From positions 27,711,566 to 27,775,565 of the forward strand of contig CM039182.1 of NCBI GenBank assembly GCA_008360975.2: a stretch of DNA of 64,000 bases. Direction: 5' to 3'. The position numbers and the translations under genes are program-made. The notes below the pieces were generated by a model that was not told the origin of the DNA, searched no databases, and saw only the letters and a list, made by a program, of their open reading frames with translations. Shown piece after piece: positions 34,197 through 45,700 of this stretch; the stretch's first letter is position 1, and every line of letters begins with the position of its first letter. This DNA comes from Lichenostomus cassidix. Lineage: Eukaryota > Chordata > Aves > Passeriformes > Meliphagidae.

Positions 34197-37100
34197 CCAT
34201 TAAAAAGTTTAGCCTAGTGTAGAATCTTACTCTGTGTGAATATATTTTTCTATGTAGTGCAAATCATGCAAGGGAACAGCTGCTGTGCTATGGCACAGTA
34301 ATTATTTAGCTGCAGCATGCACTTAAAGAGGTACAGTGGCATAGCCTAATTCAGTGAAAAGGCAGAAGGTTTTTGTGTTTCTTCAGTTTAATGTGGTAGA
34401 ACTAATTCTAATGAATTTTGGAGTGTTACCACCTAAATTTTTCTTTGTCAACAATTTTAGAAAAGTTATTTTCATAATACAGAACTTAAAACTTCTTGAA
34501 GTTATTTTGTTGTAGTGCTATTCAGATATATATTGCAGTACTAGCAATTTTGCCCCACTGAAGATATTGTAGTCCTACATTATCTAAGAAATTAATTATA
34601 TTAATACCCCTAAAAGTTTCTTTTTTGAATTAACTCATTGAAACTGTTATATAGCATGGTCTGTACACCATGACATATAGCATGGTCTTAGAAAGTGCCA
34701 TTTATTCATCTATCTTCCCTCCTCTGAGGATGGAAACATCTAAGTCTCTCATAAGGTTTACAGCTATATTTCTTCCTTAGCAGTAGGTTTATTTGTTCAT
34801 ATGAAACAGTAAAATCATCAGGATCAAGAACTAGAATTGTCATAAGTGCACAGTTATGAGAAAGTGTACCTTTAATCCTGAAATAGTTCAAGACAAAGCA
34901 TTTTTGGTGATTTTTAGATATCTGGAAACAAAAAAATTCTGCAATTTCTGCCCCAAATATTGAAGTGAACGGTTTCATTTTTGAGATTTCTCTGCTTCAT
35001 ATTAGTTGTTTATTATTATATTACCATTTGACATGTTACTATTTCCTTCTACCACCTGAAATGACTGATTTCTGCCCCCAGGTAAATTGCTTCCTTTTCT
35101 GATGTCTTTTTTTTTGTAGATCAGAGTTCCAATATGGCCATGCTCTTGAAAGGGAAGCACCTAATACACAGCTCATTTATCAAGGCAAAAGTGTTTAACT
35201 ATGACCTTAAGCACATGCTGCTGCTTGTTAGTTTAACTGAAGCTACACAAACACGATAAAAGGTAACTGACCTTTATTCTGTGCTCTAGGTATCTGTTTG
35301 ATGATGGTCTCACTTTGTCCAGAGGTTTAACAAGTGTTTACTTTTTAACTAACTCTCTGATTACATGATCCTCTTTTCCCAGACTCTCTTCCTTCATCAT
35401 ATGATACAGCTTTTTCTTAAGTCTCTGACATTTCAAGTGAGGGTCACTGTATTTATGCAGTGCCAAGAACTAGGAACAGTCTTATGTGCTGAGTGTGCTC
35501 TTCCCCATTGTTCTGCAAATTAGTCAACATGAAACCAAATAGTGATAATGTGTTGTTATGATTAAGGTTAATAAGCTACTGATTATCTCCATAGACTACA
35601 GTTCCAGACACATTATTTAAATGGAATGCTTTTTTGAACTAGTTGATAAAAGATCCAAATTTCCCCCTGTTGTGATAAAAGGTGTTTTAAGCCTTTAGAG
35701 AGATAGGGAAGCATTACACAACAGGAAGAGTTTACTCTGTCCAACACATTACAGATTTAACTTATGGTGACAATAGCACACTATAGCTCCAGAAAACATT
35801 GTCTGGTAACAAAAGGATGCTCCTCTTTGTCTGAGACTAAGCCTCTTGGAAAAAACACTTGTGTTAAGAAACCTATTGTTACCTTTCTGGTGTGTGCAAC
35901 AAATTTAACAAATTGTTGTGTTCAGTTAACCTTGTTTTCTAAGCTTAATTGACATACAAGGCCACTAGTTTTATGTAATCTGGTCTTCACTAGCATGAAT
36001 AATCCTTCAACAAAACCACTGAAGACAGGACGGTTTAAAAGTTCATAAAAAAGAATTAAAATTCCCAAACCCAACAAACAAACTTAACCAGAATTTTGGT
36101 TGAGTCTTTGTCAAAACTGCCAGCCTGAAAAAACTTTCTAACCTTCAAAATTAACAAAAGTTTTGAACAGACAAACTTAAAAAAACCCCAGCAACCTATA
36201 TTCATGTGTTCATAGGATACATAAATCTCAGACCAGACACAGATTTTTCTTTTTATATATATTTTTTTTTTTTGGCTCAGTCAGAATTTTATAACTATTT
36301 AAGATCATTTGCATGTTTGAAAATATTGATCAGAATACCTTTTTCTTCTCTAGTTCTTCAGGACGATACTTTCCTTTTAGTTTCTCAGTCAAATCTAGAT
36401 TTCTCTTAATGACAATGCTTTCTGTTACATGTTTCAATAGTCTCAGGAACCAAAAAAACCCTACAAAAAAAACCAACACAAGAACTTGAAAAGCTTTCTT
36501 TGACTTTTTAGTCAAGTGTTCTGATGGCTACCAACTGGGTCATTGCTGACAAGCTTGTATTTTTATGCTTTATCACGCCAGTTGACACTCACATACCCCA
36601 AAGAAAAGTAGCTGAGCATTGAGCCAATAAAGGGCACTTGTTCTGCCAAAAAAAGCAAGGTGCATGGTGCAAAAGTGCTTTGACAATCAATTATTAAGAA
36701 TCCAGAGATGACAACTCATATACATGTATGTAAGTCAATAACCTTTGAGCATTTAATCCCCAGAGATCAGAGCAGACAGTGACAGAAAGGATCAAGGTCA
36801 GTGATAATGAAGTCAAAGTGATGGTGACGACCAAACACAATCTAGCCTATCCCTAAGAAAGGAAAGCTTGCAGTGGCTTTGTTAAACTCTGTAGTGATGT
36901 ACATGAAAAAAAGCAAGTTAAATTCCCAAATTAATTTCTTGCGTTAGTTTAGAGAAGTCCATCCTGCTTCAGTTCATGTTTTTGTTACAAACCAGACATG
37001 TGACTCACTAAACTCTCAAGTTCCAGCCATTTATTTTTCAAATATCTCTTCTCTCACTTGCCTTAGCACCTCAAGACATACGTATGAATTCATTCAAAAA

Positions 37101-38558
37101 CTCAGGGAAAAAATGGAAGTCTGATATTTCGCTGTCAAACTGTAGGTTTTAAGCATAGAGGAAAGTCCTAGTTTCATATTTGTATTACAGGGTGTTTGTG
37201 TGAGAGAGAGTTAGTAAGATAATTAGTTATCCTATGCATTTTTAAAGAGGGGTTGAAAATTTGCTTTACCTTGAGTGATATTGGAAATAAAATATTTTGC
37301 TGTTAGTAGCTGAATGCAAAGTAAAAAATCCAGAGCTGGTGCTGCAAATATGCAATTGCTCATGTGCAAGATAGGATCTTCAATAAATGATATCACACAA
37401 TATGTGTCTCAGCATGTCTCTCCTACTTAGGCAATTTATTAAACCTATATATACCTACCTATATAGAATAATTAGCCCGACAACCCACTCTGATCATTGA
37501 AATGTTCGCTATTACAGTTAAGATCAAGAAACATCCTTTCTAAAAACATCAGTCCAAAATTCACAGGAGAAAATTAGGGCTGCGAAATTCACATGCTGAC
37601 AAGAATTCTGGAAATTATATACTAGGTGTACACAAGCTGCGTTTTCATTACCAGTACTCTAAAAATTGTAGCCCATTAGAATGCCGTGAGCTAGATTAGG
37701 TGTAAAATCAGGCCTTAAAATATATCAGACAGATACAAGCAAGCAATCTATCTTTTTCGTTAAGATAATTCTCTCTTTCATTTCCTCTAAAAAAGAAAGA
37801 ATTTCATATAACACATCTGAAAACTTGTTTAAAACCTCAAATGAAGGTGGCTCTTTTGTAATTTAGAAAATACAAAGAAAACTTCATTGTTTAAAAGGAG
37901 CCAAGAAGCATGATATCATTGCAAGATTAAAGAAGACATTCGGTGTTGTGTGACCTATGCAGTTGCAAGGGTGAAATGTTTAACCATGCCAGTCAAGTCA
38001 TGCATGTTCTGTGCACATGCAATACATCATGAGACATTAAATACAAAAGTGTGAACTCTGAGACAGAATTTGCTATAAACTGCTCTGGGCTGAGAGCACA
38101 ATTTGGAGAAGTATCATTACATGTGTATTATGCTTTTACATTTTTTCTAACAGGCAGACACTATTAGTCTCTCAATTAGTATTGAGAGATTGGACTATAT
38201 GGCTCCCTTTGAGTTCCTGATTAACTACAGCCTTTTAGGCCTTCTCTTATCACAGGCCTTAGACAGTCCAGATGGGATTTGGAGACACTGAAGCACCACT
38301 TTTGTTTGCATTGGCAGATTTTGAGTTGGTTGTGGTGGGAATAGAAGGGCCTCTTCCCTAGACAGCCCTCTTTCTCTAAGGAGTGGAAAGAGAACAGAAA
38401 AAAAACAAGCCTACTGCTTGGGCACACTGGGGATATAAACTTCTCCTGAAGTGTTTCAGAGTTGCTCCCTGGAACAAAAGGGGAGCAGGGAAAGGATGTC
38501 TCTCGGGAGTCATAATTCATGTTCCAGTCTGCTTATTGAATGGGGCAGCTCCTTGAAA
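34197..38558. other. AT-rich non-coding DNA, no gene seen
   Basis: The open frames are small (largest 90 codons, 34706-34978 minus) and unrecognised. A T-run sits at 36261-36274, and A-rich tracts carrying CCAAC occur near 36449-36480. A 26-base-spaced direct repeat is listed separately. Nothing else was recognised. Confidence 0.55.
34649..34688. repeat. Direct repeat, 14 bp at 26-bp spacing
   Basis: ATATAGCATGGTCT occurs at 34649-34662 and again, identical, at 34675-34688, separated by 12 bases that include TACACCATGA. The flanking CATGGT and ACCATG also form a small inverted pair. It is probably a slippage product. Confidence 0.7.
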
Positions 38559-38635
38559 GATTCATAGATTTTAAGGTCATTTATGATTGTCTTGCCTGGC
38601 TTGTGTGACACAAGCCATAGAATTTCATCCCTTCA
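38559..38635 (-). mobile_element. Old CR1-family LINE tail
   Basis: ATTCATAGATTTTAAGGTCA, then CTTGCCTGGCTTGTGTGACA and CAAGCCATAGAATTTCATCC follow an older CR1 subfamily terminus. In turtles and crocodilians that terminus reads 'ATCATAGATTCTAAGGCCAG' then 'CCTGTATAACACAGGCCATA' on this strand. The terminus lies at the left, so the element is on the minus strand. It is more diverged than the other CR1 copies here. Confidence 0.6.
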
Positions 38636-38939
38636 GTGTTGCTTTCCAACCCATTAGGATTATATATTACTCCAAGTATATATATACTTAATGATTCTCC
38701 AGTAATAAAAGAAATAAAAAATTAATGGCCATAAACAAAGCAACTTTTCTAGGGCTACTAAAAAGCAGACAGTGTAGTGTCGCTTGTCAAGTTTTAAGTC
38801 ATTTGAGAGGAAAAATATATACTTAAAAGTACCGTGAATGCACGTGGTAGGCTTTCTTTGTGTAAATTGAAGGCAGTGAAGGGAAACAAAGCCTCCTGTC
38901 CTATTATCTGTCTATTTTGGGGAAGAGTATCCATATCCC

Positions 38940-38998
38940 CATCTGCGCTGGCAGTGCCCTTTGCTGAGTTACTGCCACAGATGTAAGCAAAGGGGCAC
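38940..38998. repeat. Two overlapping, mutually exclusive hairpins
   Basis: Hairpin A pairs CATCTG plus TGGCAGT (38940-38955, with a 3-base bulge) with ACTGCCACAGATG (38971-38983). Hairpin B pairs GTGCCCTTTGCT (38954-38965) with AGCAAAGGGGCAC (38986-38998, one bulged base). The arms overlap at 38954-38955 and interleave, so both cannot form fully at once. No transcript is known to carry them, and chance cannot be excluded. Confidence 0.5.
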
Positions 38999-41251
38999 AG
39001 AGAAGGACTAGAAGTGGCAGTATTATCACTGTAGAAGATGAATGTAGTGGCACTTCTAATTTATTTAGTATTCAGGATTTCGACTTTAATTAGGATTCTT
39101 TTGTCACATCATTCATCAAATGCACTTGAAAGAGATGGAAATTAACACCAAAGTTTCTGTTGCCTCAGGCGTGCTTTTATTACTTCTACTCGTTTTGGTT
39201 TATTGTTGTTCAGTTCAGTGAAATAGTTTAGTTGTGATAGTTCACTTAGCTGTAACTGGGTTTCAAAAACAGTAGAATGAATACAGGCTCTTAAAAAGTG
39301 CTGATTTCTGAAGCCCCTGTAGCTCCTAAGACCTCTTTTACTAAGAAAAAAAAAAATGTTTCTCTCGATCCCTTTCTCTCTCCCCCCCCTTTTACTTATG
39401 ACTGACTTCTGAGTTTTTAATGTAACACTGCATACCAGTTTTCACCCTAAGAAGTAATTTTTGATACATTTCTTAATGCTAGAATGTTAGTAAGTCACAG
39501 ACTGATTTATAATTTGAACGTCTTTAGATGAAATAACTTACTTGCTGAAATAATTTCGGCTAGGATGAAGATCAACATAGCTACAAAAATACCATCTGCA
39601 TGAGGAAAAGTTTATTTTAATTATTACTACAGCTCCATGCCTGCCATTGTAAAATTAACACTGGTCTGGCATAACGGGAGCTGCATTGAAATATGGGTGC
39701 TCCTTATACCCAGAGCTTCCAGCTCATATAGCAGGGGTCCTGTCAGACATTTGAATGAAAAGAATGTGAACCTTTATTAAAGACTGAGACTGCAACATAT
39801 CAGCAAGGTTCTTGCTGTCAGCACAAAAATCATTAGCCTATGTCCAAAAATCATGCTTGGTTGAAAATCAAAAGGTTTATTAAGCAAGTGTTTCCGGGAG
39901 CTCTGTGATTAATGAAGCCTGGTTTATGCTGCTTGTGGAGATGAACTGCATAGTCTAAGCAAGTGCAAATTCTGACTGTAGGTTTTCCTACTATTTTGGA
40001 TTTTGAAAATTTCCTTCTGAATTCACTAGTGTCTGGTGATGTGTAATTTTATGTGTAGCTTTTGCATTAGTAGCATCTCTCTCTCTCTGTGTCTTCCTCT
40101 CTCCCTCCTGGTTGCTCAAGTTAAAAAAAAAATTCAATAGCAACGGTCAAAGAACTTTACCCTTTTTTTGTGTCATCTTCTCAATATGCACCTGGAATTT
40201 AAATGGATAAAGAAGTAGAAACTTTTTCACATATTTGTTACTGCAGAATATTTCATAGGGAATGTTGCTAATACAAAACTGGTAATATTTTGGGGGTATT
40301 TAAAACTGGCAATCTTATTACCAAACCTTTTTAATTGGTCTGGAATATCTTTCCAGCTCTTCATCTTTACACTACAGGAGCTAGAAATTATATTTCAAGA
40401 CATTCTATTAGAAAACATTTGATGTTGCGTGTTGGATGTGTACTGGAAGGTTATAGCAATCACAAGCCTAAAGCACGGTCAGTGCTTTGAAATTAAAAAT
40501 AGGTTTCTACTCAACAAAATGTTTAGCAAAGTTTTTAAAGAGACATAAAATGATAAATAAAAAACACTCGAGACAACTAGAATTACCTATAAACTCACCC
40601 ACCTCCTGGCTGAATCAAGTAAACATTTCAACTAACTTGAGTGGGAGCAAGACCAAACTCCTTACAGGATTTTGGGCACTACCAAAGAAACAAGACTCTT
40701 TGTACATCATTATTCAAATACAAGAAACTAATGAGTTTCTGTACCCTTTCTTTGCCCTCACTGACTTCTGCAGTATATAGATCCTGAAGTATAATACACT
40801 ATTTCTAAGAACTCAAAATATATATTTTAATTATAATTCTATTAAAATAATAATCTGCATGTTTAAGATAATTCAGCTAGTTACAGATTGATTCAAATAA
40901 CGGTTACATTGAAACACAAGTATTTTGGTGAAATAATCATGGAGATCAGTTTAGTCTTAAGGAAAAACCTTTGCAACAAGAACTGCAGTGGTGGCTAAAA
41001 GATCTCCTTTATAACAGGACATCACAAATGCACATTTTGTGGGCGCCTAAAGCCAGTTCTGAGTATAAATAAACTGTAGCTCTGAGAATATTATCTGTGC
41101 CTTGTACTTCAGAGCTGTCAGTCAGTATTTTTGATCATTAGCCATCTGTGATTATCTTAATTTTTGCCAGCAGGAGAAGGAACTCTTTTCCACCAGGGAG
41201 CTCTGTTATTACAATATAATTTATATGTAAAGAGCTCATTTCATTAGAGGG

Positions 41252-41291
41252 AAAAAACCACCAACTTTTTACATAGGTTTGGTGGTTTTTT
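41252..41291. repeat. Perfect inverted repeat, 13-bp stem
   Basis: AAAAAACCACCAA (41252-41264) is the exact reverse complement of TTGGTGGTTTTTT (41279-41291), with a 14-base loop. The outer bases 41250 and 41293 can also pair. The A/T-rich half lowers its significance, but the CCACCAA/TTGGTGG part is specific. Confidence 0.65.
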
Positions 41292-42659
41292 TCTTTTTTT
41301 TTATAAAAGAAACTTTTAGCATTAATCATTTTGTGGGTTTTTTTATTGGGTTTTTTGTGGGTTTTAAATTTTTTTTTTTAAATTTATATTGTTGACATAG
41401 TCCATGTAAAAGCAATCAACATCATATTGGTGGATTAACAAGGATTCTCTCTTTATTTTATCTTTTGTTTAACATCCATTATAGAAGAGTAAGAAACTGA
41501 GCCAATCACAGACCTAACAGTTTCAGCTATAGAAATTACTGGTTTTCAGTTCACTCAAAATTATTGTACTTGAGAACCTATGTCTTTATCACATGCCAGT
41601 TAAAATCCTTAAGGAGTCATTTCAGGTTTCCCTCCCATCCATTTATTCAAAGAATGATTTTATAGTGACCTTGTTTTTAGAATGACTTGGAAAATGAAAA
41701 TACTGCACCTCCCTGATTTCCTATAATGAAACTCTGCCCATTGTTTTGGTATAAAACCCTATTTTTATTGGTAGTGTAAATGCAGACATTATAATCTCTA
41801 TAAATTGAATCATAAGGACAGTCATACGAAATAAATAACTTTATAAATTTTACTTGGCTAATTCTGACTTTTTTACAAATCCAGTTTGTCAATGGCACAA
41901 TGGCACCTGTTGTCACTCTTTTTGGCCTCAGGTCTTTGTCGTCTTAAAATGGGAAAGTATTCAGGTGAATTTTAAAATAAAATCTGAATCAGCATGACTG
42001 TCTACACTTCATGCCTGTTCAATATCCTCAAAAGACAAGGGAGGTCTGTGTATACCAAGAGGACACTATGTTTTCATAAGTGTACACAGAAGTCTTCTGC
42101 TTCATGCACCATAACTGTGATACAGATGATTTCCATAGTTTTTGTTTTTCTCTCACAAATCTGCAGGAAGCCAGTTCTGATAGCAATGAAAATTGGCTAC
42201 TGAATTTGAATTGCCTTTTTTTGATATAACTAAGCTTTGAGGCTATGAGTACATTACGTTCTTGAACTTATATTATGTATTTGACTTCTGAATTTGAATC
42301 AATTCTGTGATCTAACATATAAGGTCAAAAGAATAGTCACTGTCAATTATACACAAACTTCAGCATTAACAGAGCATTTCTGGTCTACCTTCTCTGATCA
42401 TATGGGTTTATGACATAGAGATATGCTGCAGATAACAGGTCTGCCAACATCTTTAATCAGTCAGATGAGGTGCATTTTTGTAAACAGTGTGAGAATTGGT
42501 TATAAAAGCTCTCTAATTAAAAGAAAAATAATCACATTTTGAGAACATATATTTTTTCTCTATAGTTACATTAAGAGGCAAAGAGCAAGAAGGAAAAAGA
42601 CACATGTAAAAAGAAAGAAAATTGGGATGCAGTATTTAGTTAGTGGTACTAACAATTAC

Positions 42660-42735
42660 ACTTGGACTCAGTGTTCAAGTCTTGCATTCCGAGCTACCTT
42701 GGGTGGGCACATTTATATCACCTCTCTATGGCACC
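42660..42735 (+). mobile_element. Possible MIR-type SINE fragment
   Basis: TTGGACTCAGTGTTCAAGTC, then CTACCTTGGGTGGGCACATT and ATCACCTCTCTATGGCACC parallel MIR order: 'GGACTCAGGGTTCAAGTCC', 'GACCTTGGGCAAGTCA', 'ACCTCTCTGTGCCTCA'. A relic tRNA B-box may be GTTCAAGTC. Three matching blocks in order make it more than chance, but it is diverged. Confidence 0.4.
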
Positions 42736-45567
42736 AACTGATTCTTCACAAGCAGATCTCTAGGCAGTAACATAAATTGAAAAGATTTCTTTTCCCCCCT
42801 CCTCACTTTCTTTTTTGACATCCATCAAGATATCTTTTTTCCAGCATTTTCAGTGCTGGGTAATACAAGATTCTTTCTTCACAATCATGCAGCAACCAAC
42901 ACTATTAGTGAAACTCACCAAACATAAATATACGAGGCAAATGATCTGTCTTGAGTGCCTGATGACCACACTACAAACAATGCAGTGGGATGTTGGCTGC
43001 TTCAGGCTTGCTCTTGCCCCATCCCATGAAGTGACAGCTCTCTTGTATCTTCATCTCTGAGTCTTCTTTTTTTGAAGAAGAAACCAAATCCGTTATGCAG
43101 TTCACAGCAATTTAAAGAGGAACATCTGGGACATTCACATCAGAAGCACAGGGAAGATCTAGAACAAAATGCTAATGTAGACACATAGTTTCACTGAAAT
43201 TGGCCAGTGAGTATGTTGCTATAAGGATAGCAATAGTTACTGTGCAGTTATTTCACAAGTATTTAATAGCATAGAAAGTGACAATTAAAAAGTTTAATAA
43301 AAATAACATTACATAAGCACCTCTGAACATATGATAAGTTTTACATAAAATAAATTTTGAAAATAATAACAGCTTGTGAATTGCATAGTCAACAGAAGAA
43401 TTGAACAGTACAAGGTTTTCTATATTTTTTAAACAAAGCTGCCTTCATAAACTGTCCTGCTTCTGTTAAGCAGCTTGGGGCAAGCTGAAAGTAATTCACT
43501 TCTTACATCTTTATTGCCAAACTTGATTTGATTTGATTGAATCTATATTTATCCTCATGTGGCTCCTGGAGCACTTGTGAACTTTCGTAATTCCAGTCTA
43601 TCAGGACAAATCTGCAAGTAAAAAAACTCACTGTTATCAGCAGGTATTCAATGAATGGCAGGTGGCAAATAAAGCACTTAGTGAATTGTTTTAATTGCAT
43701 TTCTCTCCCATCTCCCAGAACTTGAGAAAGTTTTAGAAAGCTGGAGAGGAGCAGGATGGATTTGTTTGCTGCTTTGATTTTGTTCCAACACTGCTTGCTT
43801 TCAGAAAAAAAAAACTTGCTGATAGAATTTCACTGCCTTTCATGTATGCATGATATTTAAACTGGTACAACAAAGGGTATATTGTAGTGCAGCAGAGAAG
43901 TAAATCACAACAAATATGAAAGCAAAGAGCAAAATTTGCTGCACCAACTCAAGAATATAAAGAAGCTTTTAACTTGAGTCAGTTGAGAAGAAATGTGAAT
44001 AAAATTCTTTTCTCCTGGAAATCAAATAGAAATTAAAGTCAACAGATTTAGCTGTAGCTATGTTTATTGCCATTGATTCATTTCACAGAATTAAGTTAAT
44101 ACAGTGCTACAAGAAAATAATTAATTGGAAAGTTCAGTGTTCAGCTCAAGACTGTTTTGTCTTTACATTGTTTTCTTACATGTTCCTTGTTTTGTGCAAC
44201 CAAGAGAGCACAGAAGAGAACACATACCCTGTGTTAACGAATATTTTATGTTGGGCTGGAGATTCCAGATCAGAGCAACCATTCTTCAGAGAATGAAGCT
44301 GCTGAAGTTTCCTAACACAATCTTTGTCTATGACTGCAGCAATTTTGAAAACTACCCAACTTCAAAATAACCATGTTTAATATCCTAATTTTCAAGGATT
44401 TTGACTGAGATTTCAAGATTTGACAAATTTAGCTCATGAAATATCAACTGTTTTCACAAGAACATGTAAATTAGTATTTTGGTGTATATTTATAGCAAGA
44501 AGCTTTATTCTGTAATAATCTCAGATGTGTTATCATGCTGGTGAGGTATCTCTATGGAGCCATGATGAGATAGCATAATCTGGAGAATTGAGCAGACTGA
44601 GGATCAAGGGTTAGTAGTTGTGCACCATCCTTGTTTAATCTTCTTTGCAAAGTGAGGTAAGTGATACATGGTTTTTCCTAAGAATACCATGCAAAGCCTT
44701 AGGCAGTGAGATTAATTGTGATGGAGGAAATTTGAAGGAAAATATATGGATAAATGAATCAACTAAAAAAAAAGTGAAGATAGAATTTGAATTGTCTCAG
44801 TTGTTTAGAATTCACATGGTGATGGTGAGACTGAGGCCTGTTTCATTTCTTTAGTTTTAGTTATCCTATATTCAACAGCATGAATTTCTGCAACATGCAG
44901 TTGGCATTAGAGGGCATTTCAAAGAGCTTAAAAAAGTAATCACCCTCTACAAGTTGTGCCATCCAATACTAAACAATGAAAAGTGCTGATCTGAGAATAA
45001 TCATTTTCTAAAATCAGGACTGAACCAGCATTTCAAGCCAACATTTCAGGGCAATTTGGAGATCTTCCATGAAGACAAGACAGGTGTTGTCTCTATTCTT
45101 CTACATTTGTCTTCTTCCCTCCTGACCCTACCCAGCCTTACAGCTCCTCTCCTTATTTCTGACTCTACTCAGCAGGTAGGCATACTGTGTCTTCTATGGG
45201 GAGAAGTACTCCATTCGACATTTCCTGAAGTGATGTCAATATTTTATACATTTGTTGAAGATCAAGCCATTACATTTCCTAGCCTTTAGACTTCAAAACT
45301 AAATTAAAATCCTTAGAAAAATTCTGTTGCTACAGCTTAACTTGCCCATCAAAGTTCCTTTGCTTTGTATGTCTCAGTTAACTTTAGGCACTTGGGAAAG
45401 ATATGGGATTCCATATCCCACAAAAAAGTCAAGAGACTATTTCCTTGAGAAAGCTTGGTGATATCCTCTTGTTCAGGTTCTGATGTGTGAAGAGATGAGG
45501 ACTAATATGTTTTCCTTTCCATTTTCATTTACAGGTATAATCCCCTGAAGATGGAGTTGGGTTTCTC
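42736..45567. other. AT-rich non-coding DNA, no gene seen
   Basis: The small frames (up to 81 codons) have no recognisable domain. At 44570-44670, GATCAAGGGTTAG and GCAAAGTGAGGTAAGTGATAC vaguely recall a MIR tail, but I do not call it. No CpG cluster is present. Confidence 0.5.
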
Positions 45568-45700
45568 CTGTGGTTCAAGTGCTAACCTAGGACTCAGAAG
45601 AGAAGGGTTCAATGTCCTGCTGTGCTACAGACTCCTGGAGCAAGCAATGTGATATTCATTTCAGCATCTCTGACAAACACATCATTTCATCTCTGTTCTA
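45568..45700 (+). mobile_element. MIR/CORE-type amniote SINE
   Basis: This is the clearest SINE of the window. GTGGTTCAAGTGCTAACCTA, GGACTCAGAAGAGAAGGGTT and CAATGTCCTGCTGTGCTACA match, in order, the amniote MIR head 'GTGGTTAGAGCACTGGCCTA', 'GGACTCAGGAGACCTGGGTT', 'CAAATCCCTGCTCTGCCACA'. GGTTCAATGTCC (45607-45618) is the relic RNA polymerase III B-box of the tRNA-derived head. After that the similarity fades, with CATTTCATCTCTGTTCTAG as a possible core remnant. The element is dead and has no coding role; some copies of such SINEs have been kept as enhancers in amniotes. Confidence 0.68.

Larger units (their letters stand above)
38640..42659. other. AT-rich non-coding DNA with two inverted repeats
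   Basis: No gene was recognised; the largest frame is 97 codons (40487-40780, plus) with no known domain. The inverted repeats at 38940-38998 and 41252-41291 are listed separately. Short CT-rich runs occur at 39360-39390 and 40076-40108, and T/G-rich runs at 41330-41390. Confidence 0.55.

Noticed and set aside
44570..44670. MIR-like wording around GGATCAAGGGTTAG and GCAAAGTGAGGTAAGTG
   Set aside because: The matches are short and separated by unrelated sequence; below what I would call.
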